A stretch of DNA of 64,000 nt. It comes from Macrostomum hystrix. Taxonomy: Eukaryota; Platyhelminthes; Macrostomidae. The stretch is from the NCBI GenBank assembly GCA_950097015.1, contig CATNEN010000003.1, positions 62,001 to 126,000 of the forward strand, in the 5' to 3' direction. Shown here piece by piece: positions 10,723-21,511 of the stretch (its first letter is position 1; each line of letters opens with the position of its first letter). The notes beneath the pieces are model-generated. The model was not told the DNA's origin, made no database searches, and was given only the letters and a program-made list of their open reading frames with translations. Position numbers and translations under genes: made by a program.

Positions 10723-12140
10723 CTACTTGGAGGGGGACTCAGCCGGAAGGCGGTCCTCCTCCTCCGGGTCGATGTCGGTAGCCATGGGCTCCTCCGTGCC
10801 CCGGCCCCGAGCCAGAGGCGGGAACTCGGCGAGGTCAGCCGCCCAGTCCCCACCCCCGGCCCCGAGCCCAGGCCCAGAGTCTCCCTCAACCGGTGTCAAC
10901 ACAGCTCCCTGGGCCGTGGGAGGGGCGCTCGAAGGGCCCTGCTCGTTAGAGCTGGGCACCTTAGAGGCCTCCCACGTAGCCCTTGGTTGCGGCGCCTGCC
11001 CCGGTGGGCCGCCGCGCATCTCAGTGCGCAGCTGGGTCACCTTGGCGGTTCGCACCACCTCGGAGGCCCGCTGGAGGAGGCCCCGGCGCTTGGTGGCGCG
11101 CGCGGAGCGACGCTCAGAGCTGCCGGCAATGGCGCGCTCTGGCCTTTTTTGGCGAGACGACTGGGCCCTGCCCCCGGTTCCAGCCTCGAGGTCCGAGGAC
11201 CCTTCAGTGGCCGAAAGGGTGGTGGGCCCGGTCTGACCCCGGGTTTTGTCGGCCTCGAAGGCGAAGATTTTGGTCTTCCACAGACCGAGGCATATGTTCT
11301 CGGTAACGGCGTGTCCATTGCTCGGACAGGCCCAGAATGGCGGTGAAACCGGTGCCGTCGGGGCACAGGATCGTGCGGTGCACGATTAGGCCCGCTGTCG
11401 GTAGCTCCCGGTTCATCGCGATGAGGCCAATGCGGAGGTCCTCAGCGCTAGTGACGACACTTTTCGCCGGGACGAAAATACGGTGTCGTTTTGTCTGCGG
11501 CGTTTTGTCTCGCGCCGACCGCCAGGGGCTCGCCCTTCAGTTGTAGTTGCCACAGCATAGCATCTATGCTGCGGCAGATTTTGCTGGGCTGTTCACCGCT
11601 CAGCCTTTTGCCTTCCTTGCCGGTATACACAATGGCAGGTTGCCTGCGTGCGATGGTGGCGTAGGTTGCACGTGGTCTCGGGCCCTTTCCTGCCGCGTCC
11701 CCACTCTCAAGATTTGCGTCGGCGGTGGGCACGGGGCCCTCCGCCTCCACTCCTCCTTCAAGCCGAGCCGCCGGCCGGATGGGCGCCGGGACCTCCTTGG
11801 CCCGTGTCCCTGGCCCCGGGGCGTCGTGGGCCCCGCCCTGTGCAGGAGCCTGGGCAGGGGGCGCAGGGCCCCCCACCCCAGCCCCCGCCCTAGGCAGAGC
11901 CCCTTCGGCCCCCTTGGCCTGGGCCCGGTCCTCGGTCGACGAAGCTGGCTTGCCTTGGGCCTTCAGGCGCCTTCGGCGTTTCGCCGCTCCAGAAGTCGCG
12001 GAGCGCTTAGTGCCCCGATCACCGAGCGAGATGGGCAGCGCAGCATTGGTGGCGGTCGCAGGTGCAGGCCCGGGCGCCGCAGCGTTTGTGACCTTGGGCA
12101 CCGTGGTGTCCTCGGCCGGAACAGAGTGTTGGCTGGAAGC
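10723..12140 (-). pseudogene. Non-LTR ORF1 (gag-like), frameshifted
   Basis: Four overlapping minus-strand frames share this region. 12140-11448 starts with MASSQHSVPAEDTT, is rich in Ala/Pro/Gly, carries a basic AAKRRRRLKAQ tract and ends in a structured part (SKICRSIDAMLWQLQLKGEPL). 11416-11204 continues with LPTAGLIVHRTILCPDGTGF. 11366-11037 and 11058-10723 hold a Pro-rich and an acidic tail (DIDPEEEDRLPAESPSK) that ends 15 bp before ORF2. No CCHC knuckles were seen. ORF1 proteins of this class bind element RNA. At least two frameshifts are needed to connect the parts. The second copy of 11139-11501 carries the same frame structure over the shared segment. Confidence 0.7.
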
Positions 12141-12371
12141 CATTGCAGCTGCAAAGAGAAGAGGGGCTTCCTGTAGACACAGGCAGGGATAACCCACAGC
12201 CGCGATCCCAAAGCTGAGCGGGGGCAGCCAAAAAAGACAAGTTACAACCCGGGGTGGGATGCCAGGACCACCGGGAGGAACCGTAGGAGACCAGACTACT
12301 CCCTGGCCAAGCGTCCATCAGCACGGTCAACACTGGGACATTGGAGGGCGCCATTGAGCCAGCCCCGAGGC

Positions 12372-12553
12372 CTGCGGACTGGCCGCAAACCTTGTTGAGG
12401 TGAAGGGTGACACGAAGGGTGACACCTTTCCCTCAGAGCCGTAGCCAGAGGTACCTGATAGCGCACAGGTTCGCGAAAAGCTGCGGACTGGCCGCATACC
12501 CTGTTGAGGTCAAAGGGTGACACCTAACCCTCCAGCCGGGGCTAGAGGTACCC
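12372..12553 (-). repeat. Two ~109-bp tandem units in the non-LTR leader
   Basis: CTGCGGACTGGCCGCA begins at 12372 and again at 12481. Each unit continues with TGTTGAGGT, AAGGGTGACACC and an AGAGGTACC end. The first unit has an extra internal copy of GAAGGGTGACAC. They lie 5' of ORF1 on the element strand, where some non-LTR elements carry promoter-bearing monomers; that role is inference. Confidence 0.7.
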
Positions 12554-13872
12554 AGTTTGGACGGAGGCCCTGGATGGGTCATCCAGCGCTGTTGCCCAAT
12601 CTGTCCGGCTGCCCTAGGGTCAGCCTTGAACACTCGCGGGACGTGTACCCATGGGTCAGCTGACGGGACAACGTGGAAAGGATTCCTGCACCCGAAGGCA
12701 CATGTCTCCTTCCTGCCAAGCCTGCTCAAAAACGGCTGCAGGTGTGAGGCATCGCAGACCTTAGCCCTTGGGCCTGGTCTGACTCATACCACACAGGCAT
12801 TGTGTCCCGCCGGTGCGAGCTGACCCCTGCCTCGAGAGCACCCCAGGGCTAAATGCAGCGGCTGCAGGTCTCATCACCAGTGTTCAGGTAGAGCTATTCA
12901 GGGGTCTATTCACCCAATAAAGGGTGCGTTTGAGGAAAAGGCATTTTAGCCTATTTTAGCGCCGCCGATGTCAGTTTATATAGATAAATAGATAAAAGAT
13001 AATTAGATAAAGATAAGGAAAAAGATCTAGAGTGAGAATAACCAATTCTAATATGATGATTCTATACTTTGTCCCACTCTACCGAGACAGCCATCTGCCA
13101 GGAGTACTAACCGATAGGATCTATCGGCTGACTACTGAGACAGCAGGAGACTCGTCCATATAGGAGGGCGTGGATTGTGCAGATTAGGCCCCGTATATAA
13201 TTATAATTATACCAATTTATATTAATTTTAATTTTTTGCATTATCATTCTGATCGTTTCTGTGCGATCTGTTTTAATTATATTTTTTTAATAATTCGTTT
13301 TATTTTCCAACGTGTCAGAGAGGCCATTGAGGGTCAATCAAGACTCCAGTTAAAGATAAATCGAGATTCAGCATGTATAATCTGAATCTGAATCTGAAAA
13401 TTAGTTTCCGCATAAATAATTAGCTCTCCAAATAAAAATCAACAAGCCTGTCCCACGTTCGTAGCGTCCGGCTATCTAATGTTTTTTACTGTTCGGCGCA
13501 CTTTGTTAGGGAATATTGTTTGTCAAATTCGATTCTGTAACCAGACCTGCATAGTGCACTGCAGGTCTGCAGGTCTGCACTGCAGTGCACTGCAGTAAGC
13601 TTTTTGGGTGACTGATATAGTAGGGTTCCCAGTTTTTTAGGGCTAGGAACATTTCTTTTCTCCATGCGTATTAATGAATTAGTATTATTAATTGGTAAAC
13701 AAGACTGAAAGTTCTAGCAACTTCTTGTTAAGACATCAAATCTTGGGATGAAAACATCCCAGTCAGAGCGTATGCCCATAACACACGTGTGTTTTTCACG
13801 TAAACTGTACTGTGTGCGTATGGTACGCGCTATATAAATGCGTAAAACGCGAATATTCAAAGCGTATATTCA
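12554..13872. other. Intergenic, mostly AT-rich, no gene
   Basis: 12554-12900 is GC-rich and may still belong to the non-LTR leader. 12980-13020 is GATA-rich. 13380-13400 has three CTGAAT copies. 13555-13605 is a cluster of overlapping GCACTGCAG palindromes. 13743-13761 is a small hairpin (TGGGATG/CATCCCA). 13775-13870 is rich in ACGCG-like words resembling 27850-28140. Confidence 0.5.
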
Positions 13873-14235
13873 CTGGCCTTTTTTGGCGAGACGACTGGGC
13901 CCTGCCCCCGGTTCCAGCCTCGAGGTCCGAGGACCCTTCAGTGGCCGAAAGGGTGGTGGGCCCGGTCTGACCCCGGGTTTTGTCGGCCTCGAAGGCGAAG
14001 ATTTTGGTCTTCCACAGACCGAGGCATATGTTCTGGGTAACGGCGTGTCCATTGCTCGGACAGGCCCAGAATGGCGGTGAAACCGGTGCCGTCGGGGCAC
14101 AGGATCGTGCGGTGCACGATTAGGCCCGCTGTCGGTAGCTCCCAGTTCATCGCGATGAGGCCAATGCGGAGGTCCTCAGCGCTAGTGACGACACTTTTCG
14201 CCGGGACGAAAATACGGTGTCGTTTTGTCTGCGGC
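13873..14235 (-). mobile_element. Detached copy of non-LTR ORF1 segment (363 bp)
   Basis: These 363 bp match 11139-11501 without any gap. I count two substitutions (at the CTGGGTAACGG and CTCCCAGTTCATC positions), about 99.4% identity. Both ends stop abruptly inside ORF1, so this is neither a 5'-truncated insertion nor a solo terminal repeat. It encodes the LIVHRTILCPDGTGF segment of ORF1. Same orientation as the source element. Confidence 0.92.
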
Positions 14236-14759
14236 TTAATTGGCATTCTGTGGTTAGAAAGTCTGAGGCTGCGTTTAATGGTCCGAGGCGAGCGAAGCGA
14301 GCCGAGGACTATTGAGCGTGGCCGAGGACTTTTTAACCATAGACTGCAAATTGAGCAGCCACTATTTTACATGAAATTCGATTTGGTTTGGCGCCCATTA
14401 TATGGTTTAATGGGCCCCGTTTTCGGGACCATTATATGGCACACTGGTTCAAGACTTCGCATTTCCAACCATAGACGATAGATTCGTGGCTCAGAATGCG
14501 CCCATTAAACGTCCATTAACGACGAAATCGGATTTTATATTGTCTGAGAACTCCGAGCCAAGCCAATGAGACTTCAATTGGAATAGAGTAATATAGACCC
14601 TGAGCTGCTAGACTACCTATGTGGTCCAGGCATTTGCGATTGCGAATGTGCTGAGTGTATTTCGGTAAAATATAGTTTAGCTTAATAAGTTAGACTGTTC
14701 TGTGAATTAGTCCTATATGTCTATGTCATAATGTCCTACTCCTACATTGTACTCGTAAT
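14236..14759. other. Leader of the tyrosine-recombinase element: palindromes and CCATAGAC motifs
   Basis: No coding frame. It contains short palindromic pieces (GGCGAGCGAAGCGAGCC near 14287; CCATTATATGG-type repeats at 14395-14440) and two copies of ACCATAGAC (14336-14344, 14468-14476). The same nonamer recurs next to the recombinase gene and upstream of the second recombinase fragment near 32 kb, which suggests this DNA belongs to the same element family. Confidence 0.5.
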
Positions 14760-14827
14760 ATTTCTGCACGAGTTTGCGTGTAGGAATATAATTGTCTTTT
14801 GACCATAGACAAAGTCATTCCTGCACG
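14760..14827. repeat. Left recombinase-type arms (inverted pair plus single site)
   Basis: ATTTCTGCACG (14760-14770) and CGTGTAGGAAT (14777-14787) form an imperfect inverted pair around AGTTTG. CATTCCTGCACG follows at 14816-14827, directly after ACCATAGAC and AAAGT. The words match those on the right side of the gene. Confidence 0.65.
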
Positions 14828-14901
14828 GTTTTCGAGAAACGATAAGAAGAGATGAAAATTGAGGGGAGAGTTTATAGAAAAGTTTATAAAGCTTATTGAC
14901 T

Positions 14902-16495
14902 ATGGCGTCTGTAATCGACTCGGCTCTAAATCCTCCATTAATTGATTTTCGCTACGTTACGGTGTCTGGATTAAGTGGCGACGAAATGTTTATTGAAAGT
15001 GTGTCCAGCAACTTTGAGAGGACGGGCGACGATTTGACTTCATTGATAGCGGATTGCACGTTCAGCGAGGAATTAGAGAAACTTTTCAGCTCGGATCCGG
15101 AAACCTTGTGTAACCTTGACGAATTGGAAAGTCTGGCCGCTCAACTGGAACGCGACAACGAATGTCACTCGACTGTCTCTAAGGAGAAAGCTGTGATCAA
15201 CCGCTTGACGGCCTGGTTGGTGGAGAATAATTTAAAAGTGGATTACGCGACTGCTTCGGTGGAAGAAATTTCCAAATGGATCCGCTACTTCTATGCGACT
15301 CGGCGTAAGTCAGACGGCAGCTTCTATTCGCCGAATACTATTGTCGGAATTCGAGCCGCACTGTTCAGGTACTTTATGAAAATACGTGGCCTCAACATCA
15401 TCGCTCACGGGGCTTTTCATAGCGCGAATTTGATGGTGAAGAATGTTTGCAATGCGTATTTGAAGTCCGGTGGTCGAGTGCAGCATTACGAAGCCATTGA
15501 GTCGGACGACCTTGTCAAGCTTGCTTCTTACTTCGACAGAAGCACTCCAACACGTTTGCAAGAAGAGGTGTACTTCAATGTGTTATTTTATTTCGGCAAT
15601 CGCGGCAGAGAATGGCTACGAGGTCTCACTGTTCGTTCATTCCGAGAGAAGGCCCTATCAAACGGAGCTATGGCGATCGAGTTGCAAGGCAGCACCTCAA
15701 AGAATGTAAAAGGCTCGAGTGACATGCGACTCTGCGACGACAATAAACAGGCCTTGATGGTGGCCAAGCCGGAGTCAAGGCACTGTCCAGTTCAGGCCTT
15801 ACAGCTTTATTTGTCGAAAATTACTGCCGTGCCGGGTTGGAATCAGGAGGACTTCTTTCTGCGTCCGAAACCACGAGTGAATGCGGATGGCATCTGGTAC
15901 ACCAAAGTACCTGTTGGAATCAACACTTTGGGGCCGTTTCTCAAGAAGATCTCTTCGAATGCTAACCTGTCCAAGCTGTACACTCGGCATTGTGTGAGAC
16001 CTACAGTTGTTACGGAGCTGCATGAAGCTGGCTTTTCTGTCGAAAAAATTGCGAAGGTGACAGGTCACAAGGTTAGCAACTCTTTATTAGTAAGTTTATT
16101 GACACATGGCCAAGGAATTTATTAAACACCACCTCTATTCACAGAATAGCGCGTTGGTAGAACGTTACATCCGGAGAGGCAAGAAGAGGGACTCGATCAT
16201 GGCAGGGATGAGTGATCAGCTGACAGTCGCTCTAGCTGGAACTATGCCGGCACCAAGTTCTACATTGAGCGAAGCTCCTGCAAGGGCTGTTACAACTACC
16301 GACCCGTGCGCCCTGAGCGACGCTCCTAAAAGGGCTGTTGCGACTACCGACCCGTACGGATCAGCGTCAATGTCAACTGTCAAGAAGTCACTGGTTGTTG
16401 AAGAATCGACCACCACACTTGTAGCAGCCCCCGCTAAGCGGATGAAGATTTTGGCAAACGGCGAAACGAATGTTGTGCAGTTTATTTTCGAGTAA
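14902..16495 (+). CDS. Tyrosine recombinase/integrase, two exons, 512 aa
   Basis: Exon 1 is 14902-16089 and exon 2 is 16145-16495; the 55-bp intron starts GTAAGT and ends TTCACAG, and removing it keeps one open frame. The N-terminal half is an all-helical core-binding-like region (KEKAVINRLTAWLVENN, then SPNTIVGIRAALFRYFMKIRG). The catalytic half shows R234 (FGNRGREWLRG), H363-x-x-R366 (YTRHCVRPTVVTELHEAGF), H389 (KVTGHK) and Tyr404 (NSALVERYIRRGKKR), the R-H-R-H-Y set of tyrosine recombinases. The tail is Ala/Thr-rich with a repeated APARAVTTTDP-like unit and a basic AKRMKIL near the end. ATG 14902 is preferred over an upstream TTG. Without splicing, the tyrosine would be reached only by reading through a stop at 16125. 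A domesticated host gene is possible, but the flanking arms favour a mobile element. Confidence 0.8.
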
Positions 16496-16625
16496 ATGCC
16501 GAGAGGGGTAGTGATTAGGTCTATAGACTCATTAACTGTTTCCTTAGTTCCACTTATTATTTTTTTTGTTGTTCCATATTGTTATTGATTACTTATTCAG
16601 TTGCTTCTAAAAATAAATTGTTAAA

Positions 16626-16655
16626 TCGTGCAGGAATGAAGTCATTCCTGCACGA
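16626..16655. repeat. 30-bp perfect palindrome, lox/FRT-like layout
   Basis: TCGTGCAGGAATGA and its exact reverse complement are separated by AG. Read with 11-bp arms, the spacer is 8 bp (TGAAGTCA), the usual layout of a tyrosine-recombinase core site. It lies 131 bp after the recombinase stop codon. Two further half-sites in direct orientation follow at 16698-16709 and 16728-16739. Function as a crossover site is inference. Confidence 0.65.
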
Positions 16656-16739
16656 TAAGCTAACGTATGTCAAGTGAGTTTCTACCATAGACACAGACAT
16701 TCCTGCGCGATAATAAATCGAAAAAAGCATTCCTGCACG

Positions 16740-18969
16740 CTGTGGTCAAACGACAATGCATGCACATGTATCGTTTTTACTTGTAGGCCTAGTTGGGATT
16801 GAGTGAGCCAGTAATGGCCAAGAGGAAGCCGAGCGTAAGCGAGCGATTACGCTCATTACGTAATCAATTAATTACGGTGATTACGGATGCGATATCTCAT
16901 CTTCATAAGATGTAACCAACGTGTCGGGATAGGAAAGCACGTTTTTCAACTTTTAACCATTGCCGCTTTTGCCCAGCTGAACCGATTTGGAAGCGGTTTT
17001 TTGCGAAACATGTAAAATACTTGGGTCTATGTACTGAAGTTAAAAGCGTTGCCATGGCAACCGAAAACATACTTTTTTGGACAGGACAAAAATTGGTCTC
17101 TCGGCGCTTATTTTGGCATTTTATGGTGTCGCCACGTGACTCTATCCAGTCGATGCGGGCTATAGAAGCCTACAATGATTTGATATGGACTTTTTCTTGC
17201 TGACCCATCTTCTGGGTCGAAGGGTAAAAAAAGGGTTTTTGAGGTTGAAAAAATGTGCATGTTTTTTTACTTTGACTTGCTGGGTCGTAACCCCAACACA
17301 TGGGCCTACTTGATGGTGATGAAACTTTTTGACTGTGTACTTTTGTGATTGAAAAAATGTGCACTTTTAAAGTACTTTTAGTACAGGGTGCACTTTGGAC
17401 GCCTCTATGGTACAGACATGTGACTTGAATTGCATTTCAACACATTTCCACCAACTTTCTTGGGTTTCGCCTATACGACAATGTTGGTTTCAGACTGATT
17501 GGATGTTGTTTACCGAAGATGTGGGTAATTAAATCCCAAAAACGTGATTTTGGTCATTTTTAGTCATTTTTCGAGGTACAAAACTGCATGGCCAGAGCGT
17601 ATTTGGTGTGCGATTTGAATTCGGCTTCAGTTTTTAGAAGCGCAACAAATGTGCGCACAAAATGTATATTTTGAATTTTCTAAGCATCCACTTGCCCCGA
17701 AGGTGGATGCGAAAATCCCAAATTTTGACCCCCCCGGGGAGCTAAAACATGCAGAACGGGATCAGTCATAACTTTTGATTGCTGCATCCGTTGGTGTTGC
17801 GCTTAGCGTTGCTGAATTGCAATTAGGACCCTCTTTAATTTGATACTAGACTCGTGAACACACATTCAGTAGTTGGCCATCTGTACTAAAACATGTACCT
17901 GTACAGGTGTACGTGTGAGAGAAAAAGTTTGCCATTTCTGCCTCTACGATAGTGAACTTTGTCGCATTGAGCTCAAAATGGTGTCAATAGACGCATGTGG
18001 ATGTTTGAAAGAGAATGACATGTCAACTTAGAGTCAGCGTCACATTCAAGATGCTAAATCTTGATTTGCAGTTGGAAAACGTGTTGTTTACGTAGAAAAT
18101 GAATAAATCATGCCAATTTTCGAACTTTAAAGGTAAATTTTGTAAAAACAGTCTTGCGAATTTTTTTATGTACAGAGACGAAATGTACCCAATACTATGC
18201 TGCATCGGATGAGCAGCTGCATTAGTGTTGGAAAATTCTATTTTTCGAAATGGAAGGCACATTGCAGCAATTTTGACACCCAGGGCCTATGCCAATTTCT
18301 CATAAGATTTACTCATAAGATTTTAGTAGTGCAATTTCTCGAATCAAGTTTGGTGTCGTTGGATAGCATTTAGAGCCTTCTTCAAAAGGACTGCATCCAT
18401 ACCTGCCTGTGAACATTGATTGAGCGTCAGTACACGATGCATTACTTTTAAGAGAAGCAGCATTTTCGAGTTTACTCTAATAAAAAGTTGTTCTTTGCCC
18501 CAATGTTTCAATAGATGCGTCTAGATGTTTCCAAGACAATGACATGTCACATGAAGCTGTGCATCACATTTCAGATGTACAGTATTGATTTGATGATTGA
18601 TGTATTGATTTTCATTTATAAAATAATAATTTTCATTTATGTGGATTTTTTCATCCACACAAATAATTGAGTGAAAAATGTGCTAAAATGGTTAAGTAAT
18701 CGCATGTAAGTTTCGCATATAAATTGTGTGCCCAGCATTGAAATGAATATGGTGCTTTATTCTTGGAAAGTTTAATTATCTGATGAAGTATGAATATGAA
18801 GTAAGCAGTAATTAATGAAAGATCATCCTGTTTTTTGCGATCAACTGTTTTGCATCACATAAAAATCGAAACCGAAATTTCATTAGTTGAAGCTTGACTT
18901 AGAATACACAGGCTACATCCTTCCATGCATTTGTCAGTGTTTGTTTGTGGGGACGAGATTTCTGGGGTC
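16740..18969. other. Intergenic, no gene recognised
   Basis: AT-rich DNA with short open frames lacking recognisable protein similarity. A GAGCGTAAGCGAGCGATTACGCTC word lies at 16827-16850. Several stretches repeat similar phrases (for example 'gtgtcaatag acgcatgtgg atgtttgaaa' near 17980 against 'aatagatgcg tctagatgtt tccaagacaatgacatgtca' near 18510, with matching 'gagtttactc/aagatgct' surroundings), suggesting an old diverged internal duplication of about 540 bp. Confidence 0.4.
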
Positions 18970-18972
18970 TAC

Positions 18973-19140
18973 GAGGTTTGCCAGCCGGAAGGTTGCCAGC
19001 CGGAAGGTTGCCAGCCAGAAGTTTGCCAGCCGAGAAGTTTGCCAGCCAAGAGGTTTGCCAGCCAGAAGTTTGCCAGCCGAGAAGTTTGCCAGCCAAGAGG
19101 TTTGCCAGCCAGAAGTTTGCCAGCCGAAAGGTTTGCCAGT
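18973..19140. repeat. Left terminal array of GTTTGCCAGCC units
   Basis: About 11 head-to-tail units of 15-17 bp with core GTTTGCCAGCC followed by GGAAG, AGAAG, GAGAAG or AAGAG. A three-unit higher-order block (CCGAGAAG, CCAAGAG, CCAGAAG types, about 48 bp) occurs twice in succession. Open frames crossing the array are artefacts of its period. Confidence 0.9.
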
Positions 19141-20060
19141 TTGTCCCATTCCCCCCATTATTCAAGAGTTTGACTCAACTCCCTCTCCCCTCCATTTAAC
19201 CGTTTCAGCGTTGATTACTTTCAGGTAGACAATCAGAAAAGCCAGACGTGACTAGTCAGAAAAACATTCTCCTTTCTATTTCCAGATCAGCTAGTTGCTC
19301 AAAAAAACTTCAAAGAGCCAGCCGAGTCCCCGAGCCCTTATTTCATATTGATTTCGTTTGAAAGAACGAAATAATGCTGCAGAAATATGTAACAGTAATT
19401 ATCTTCAGGAACTCAGAACCCCCACCCCTATCGTGAGTTCCCAAAAACAAAAAAGACAGAAAATTGTATTACACATTATTACAGACTCTTGTACAAAACA
19501 ATTATTACTGCTTTATTACTACGCTATTACACATGATGGCACGTGCAAAGAGTTGGAACTGTTTGAGGAAAAATGCAACTCAATACAGTAAAAAGAATTT
19601 GCAGTGCAACAGCGCAACAAAATGTTTCTGTGTAACTCAAGCCGGGAAAAACTGTATTACAAAAAGCAGCACCACAAAAAGGTAGTTAAGCATTCGCCAT
19701 CATCAGCTTCTGGGCAAAAGCGACTCTAAAAGTTGCTAGTGCTTACCTGTATTAAGTATAATTCATCCTTCTTTAATTACTTCGGAACTTTTAAAAGCAT
19801 TTTCATTATTAAGAGTGCTACCCAAGGCCAAGATAGTAAAAATCAAATATACTGAAATAAGGGACCGAACTGCAAATGTAAGAGAAACTGACAAAAACAG
19901 CAGCACCCTGAAAGTTTTAACTCGTCTAACTTGTGCCTCACAATTTGCAACGAATATGATTATAGAAAGATTATCCCCTGGTATTTTACCTGTAAAACAA
20001 TTATGTCACTATTTCACCGCAGCATTGACAGCTTGTCATTTGATAAACAATTGCCAGCTA

Positions 20061-21511
20061 TTACTTGCTCAAGTGATGGGCGATGCCCCTCAGGAAGGAG
20101 CGCAACGGAAAGTCAGCTGGCAGTCCACCGTCATTCCAGCGTTGCGTGATGCGCAGGACCATCGCGTTGCTCTGCGCGTACTTCTGCCTCTCTTGTGGCA
20201 CTTCGCCCGCGGCAGCTCGCTGCATCAGAAGGCGCTGATGGTCTTGTTCCTTTTTGAGGCAGCTGAGTAGCCTGAAGACTTGCGGACTGCTGCACGCGAG
20301 CACGACTTGAAGCCTTCGATGCCAAGCTTCCACACAGTTGTTGGTCCGATGCCGACCATCAAGCGTGCGCTGACGGACGTTCCTGACGGCTAGTTCAAAC
20401 CTTGGTTGCCGCCTCTGGCCATTTGGAAGACGCCGACCAATCCATTGATCCTCAAAGTAATTCGCCACCGGCGTGAGCTGCTCTGCGAAACCAGGCATTA
20501 TTATCAGGTTGTCAAACGATGTGGCGACGGAGTCAATGGGCACAAATGCCAGAGCAGTGAGGCAGCGCATCCAGAGCGATGTTTCCCCATCGTCCTGCTC
20601 CAGCTGTTGCTTTAGGCCTTCAGATATGGCCTTGCGGTACACGCACTGCCCTAGGTGAAATAGACACCCAGACGCGACAATGTCAAAAACGTGCCTGATG
20701 GCGTTCATGTGCGCTCGCTCGAAGTCGGCCATCCACCTGATTGGCTGCATGTTTGGTGCAATATGGAAAAGCGTCTCGTAAAATCGCTGGTAAGTTTCTT
20801 GCGTCTTGTTAGGCAACAAGGCGTAAATAAGTGGGCAAACAAACCCATGCCGCTCAACGTGGACTGTCATCAACTGAGCAAACAAAGTCGGAGAAGCATC
20901 GAATGTTCCATCCGAGTAGAAATCACTTGCTTCTTGCAGAAAGCCGAGGCTTTCCTCGCAACCGAAAATCAGGATCCGATCCGCCGTAGGTCCAGAATCG
21001 TGGAGTAGAAACCGCTGTCAATTGTGCTGTTGAAAATCTTCAGGGAGAACCAGCTCAGCTCGACTGGTTGGTTGGATGGGCAAGCCCTGAACCACTTTAC
21101 AGGTAGATTGGACCATTTTCTTCAGCGTGGCTTGATTGGGAATGGCGACGGCTGAGGCCTCAGGGAGATATAGTATTCTCCATGATGATGGTTGTTGTTG
21201 GGTTATGAGTAGTAGCAGCGTCTCGCTTCATGCCGCGTATGGCTTCTAGAGCATGAAAACGAGCACCATCTGGCCCGTGATTGTGCTGATGCAGCTGCTC
21301 AACCTTCATGCCGTCGCGCACATGAATACGAACGGGGCACGAAATCGTGCCGGCCTTGCTCACATTGCCAGAAACTAAGGGCTGCGTCTAATTTGCTGAC
21401 CTTTTCGAAAACAAAGTAGTATCCTTCACATGCAAGTTTCGGTTTGCCTCGCTTTGTAGTGGTCGCGCGAACCGGTGTTTCGTCCATGATGTCTCTTTCT
21501 CTCAAAAGCAA
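20061..21511 (-). pseudogene. FLYWCH zinc-finger MULE transposase, disrupted
   Basis: The N-terminus (from MDETPVRATT at 21487) has a FLYWCH domain: KRGKPKLACEGYYFVF, FWQCEQ, then in a shifted frame CPVRIHV and HQHNHGPDG. A middle part with stops reads IPNQATLKKMVQS and SRAELVLPEDFQ, then LIFGCEESLGFLQEASDFYSDGTF, where the Asp is the first catalytic residue. The C-terminal 274 codons (20885-20061) are open: TVHVERHGFVCPLIYALLP, RWMADFERAHMNAIRHVF (second Asp), CLFHLGQCVYRK and RTNNCVEAWHRRL (catalytic Glu). This set matches eukaryotic MULE transposases with a FLYWCH DNA-binding domain, which cut and paste DNA via a DDE mechanism. At least one frameshift near 21360 and stops near 21010-21040 disable it. 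Confidence 0.88.

Larger units (their letters stand above)
7833..12553 (-). mobile_element. APE-type non-LTR retrotransposon (R1/I-like), inactive
   Basis: Minus-strand order: tandem-repeat leader (12553-12372), ORF1 gag-like protein (about 12140-10723), ORF2 with apurinic-type endonuclease then reverse transcriptase (10707-8464), then thumb/connector and the beginning of what may be an RNase H region (to 7833). The element is much more GC-rich than its surroundings. The 3' end is missing: no tail or UTR follows 7833. ORF1 has frameshifts. ORF2 has one nonsense codon between endonuclease and RT plus a frameshift after the RT palm. Within APE non-LTR elements the RT and connector resemble the R1/I group, but the clade needs a tree. 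Confidence 0.88.
14760..16739 (+). mobile_element. Tyrosine-recombinase element (Crypton-like), possibly intact
   Basis: A single gene (14902-16495) is flanked on both sides by copies of one 11-12 bp arm. Left: ATTTCTGCACG facing CGTGTAGGAAT (14760-14787), then CATTCCTGCACG (14816-14827). Right: a 30-bp palindrome (16626-16655), then CATTCCTGCGCG (16698-16709) and CATTCCTGCACG (16728-16739). ACCATAGAC precedes the arm at 14802 and 16684. No RT, RNase H, gag or terminal inverted repeats of DDE type are present. A lone tyrosine recombinase suggests a Crypton-type DNA element. The exact ends are inferred from the arms; no target duplication was sought successfully. Confidence 0.65.

Noticed and set aside
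10562-12192. Plus-strand frames of up to 224 codons opposite the non-LTR ORF1
   Set aside because: GC-rich mirror frames of the minus-strand element with no recognisable protein content.
18973-19140. CRISPR-like regular repeats
   Set aside because: Units are contiguous with no unique spacers, and the DNA is eukaryotic.
18887-19228. Overlapping frames on both strands across the GTTTGCCAGCC array
   Set aside because: Periodic repeat artefacts; the array is the end of the MULE.
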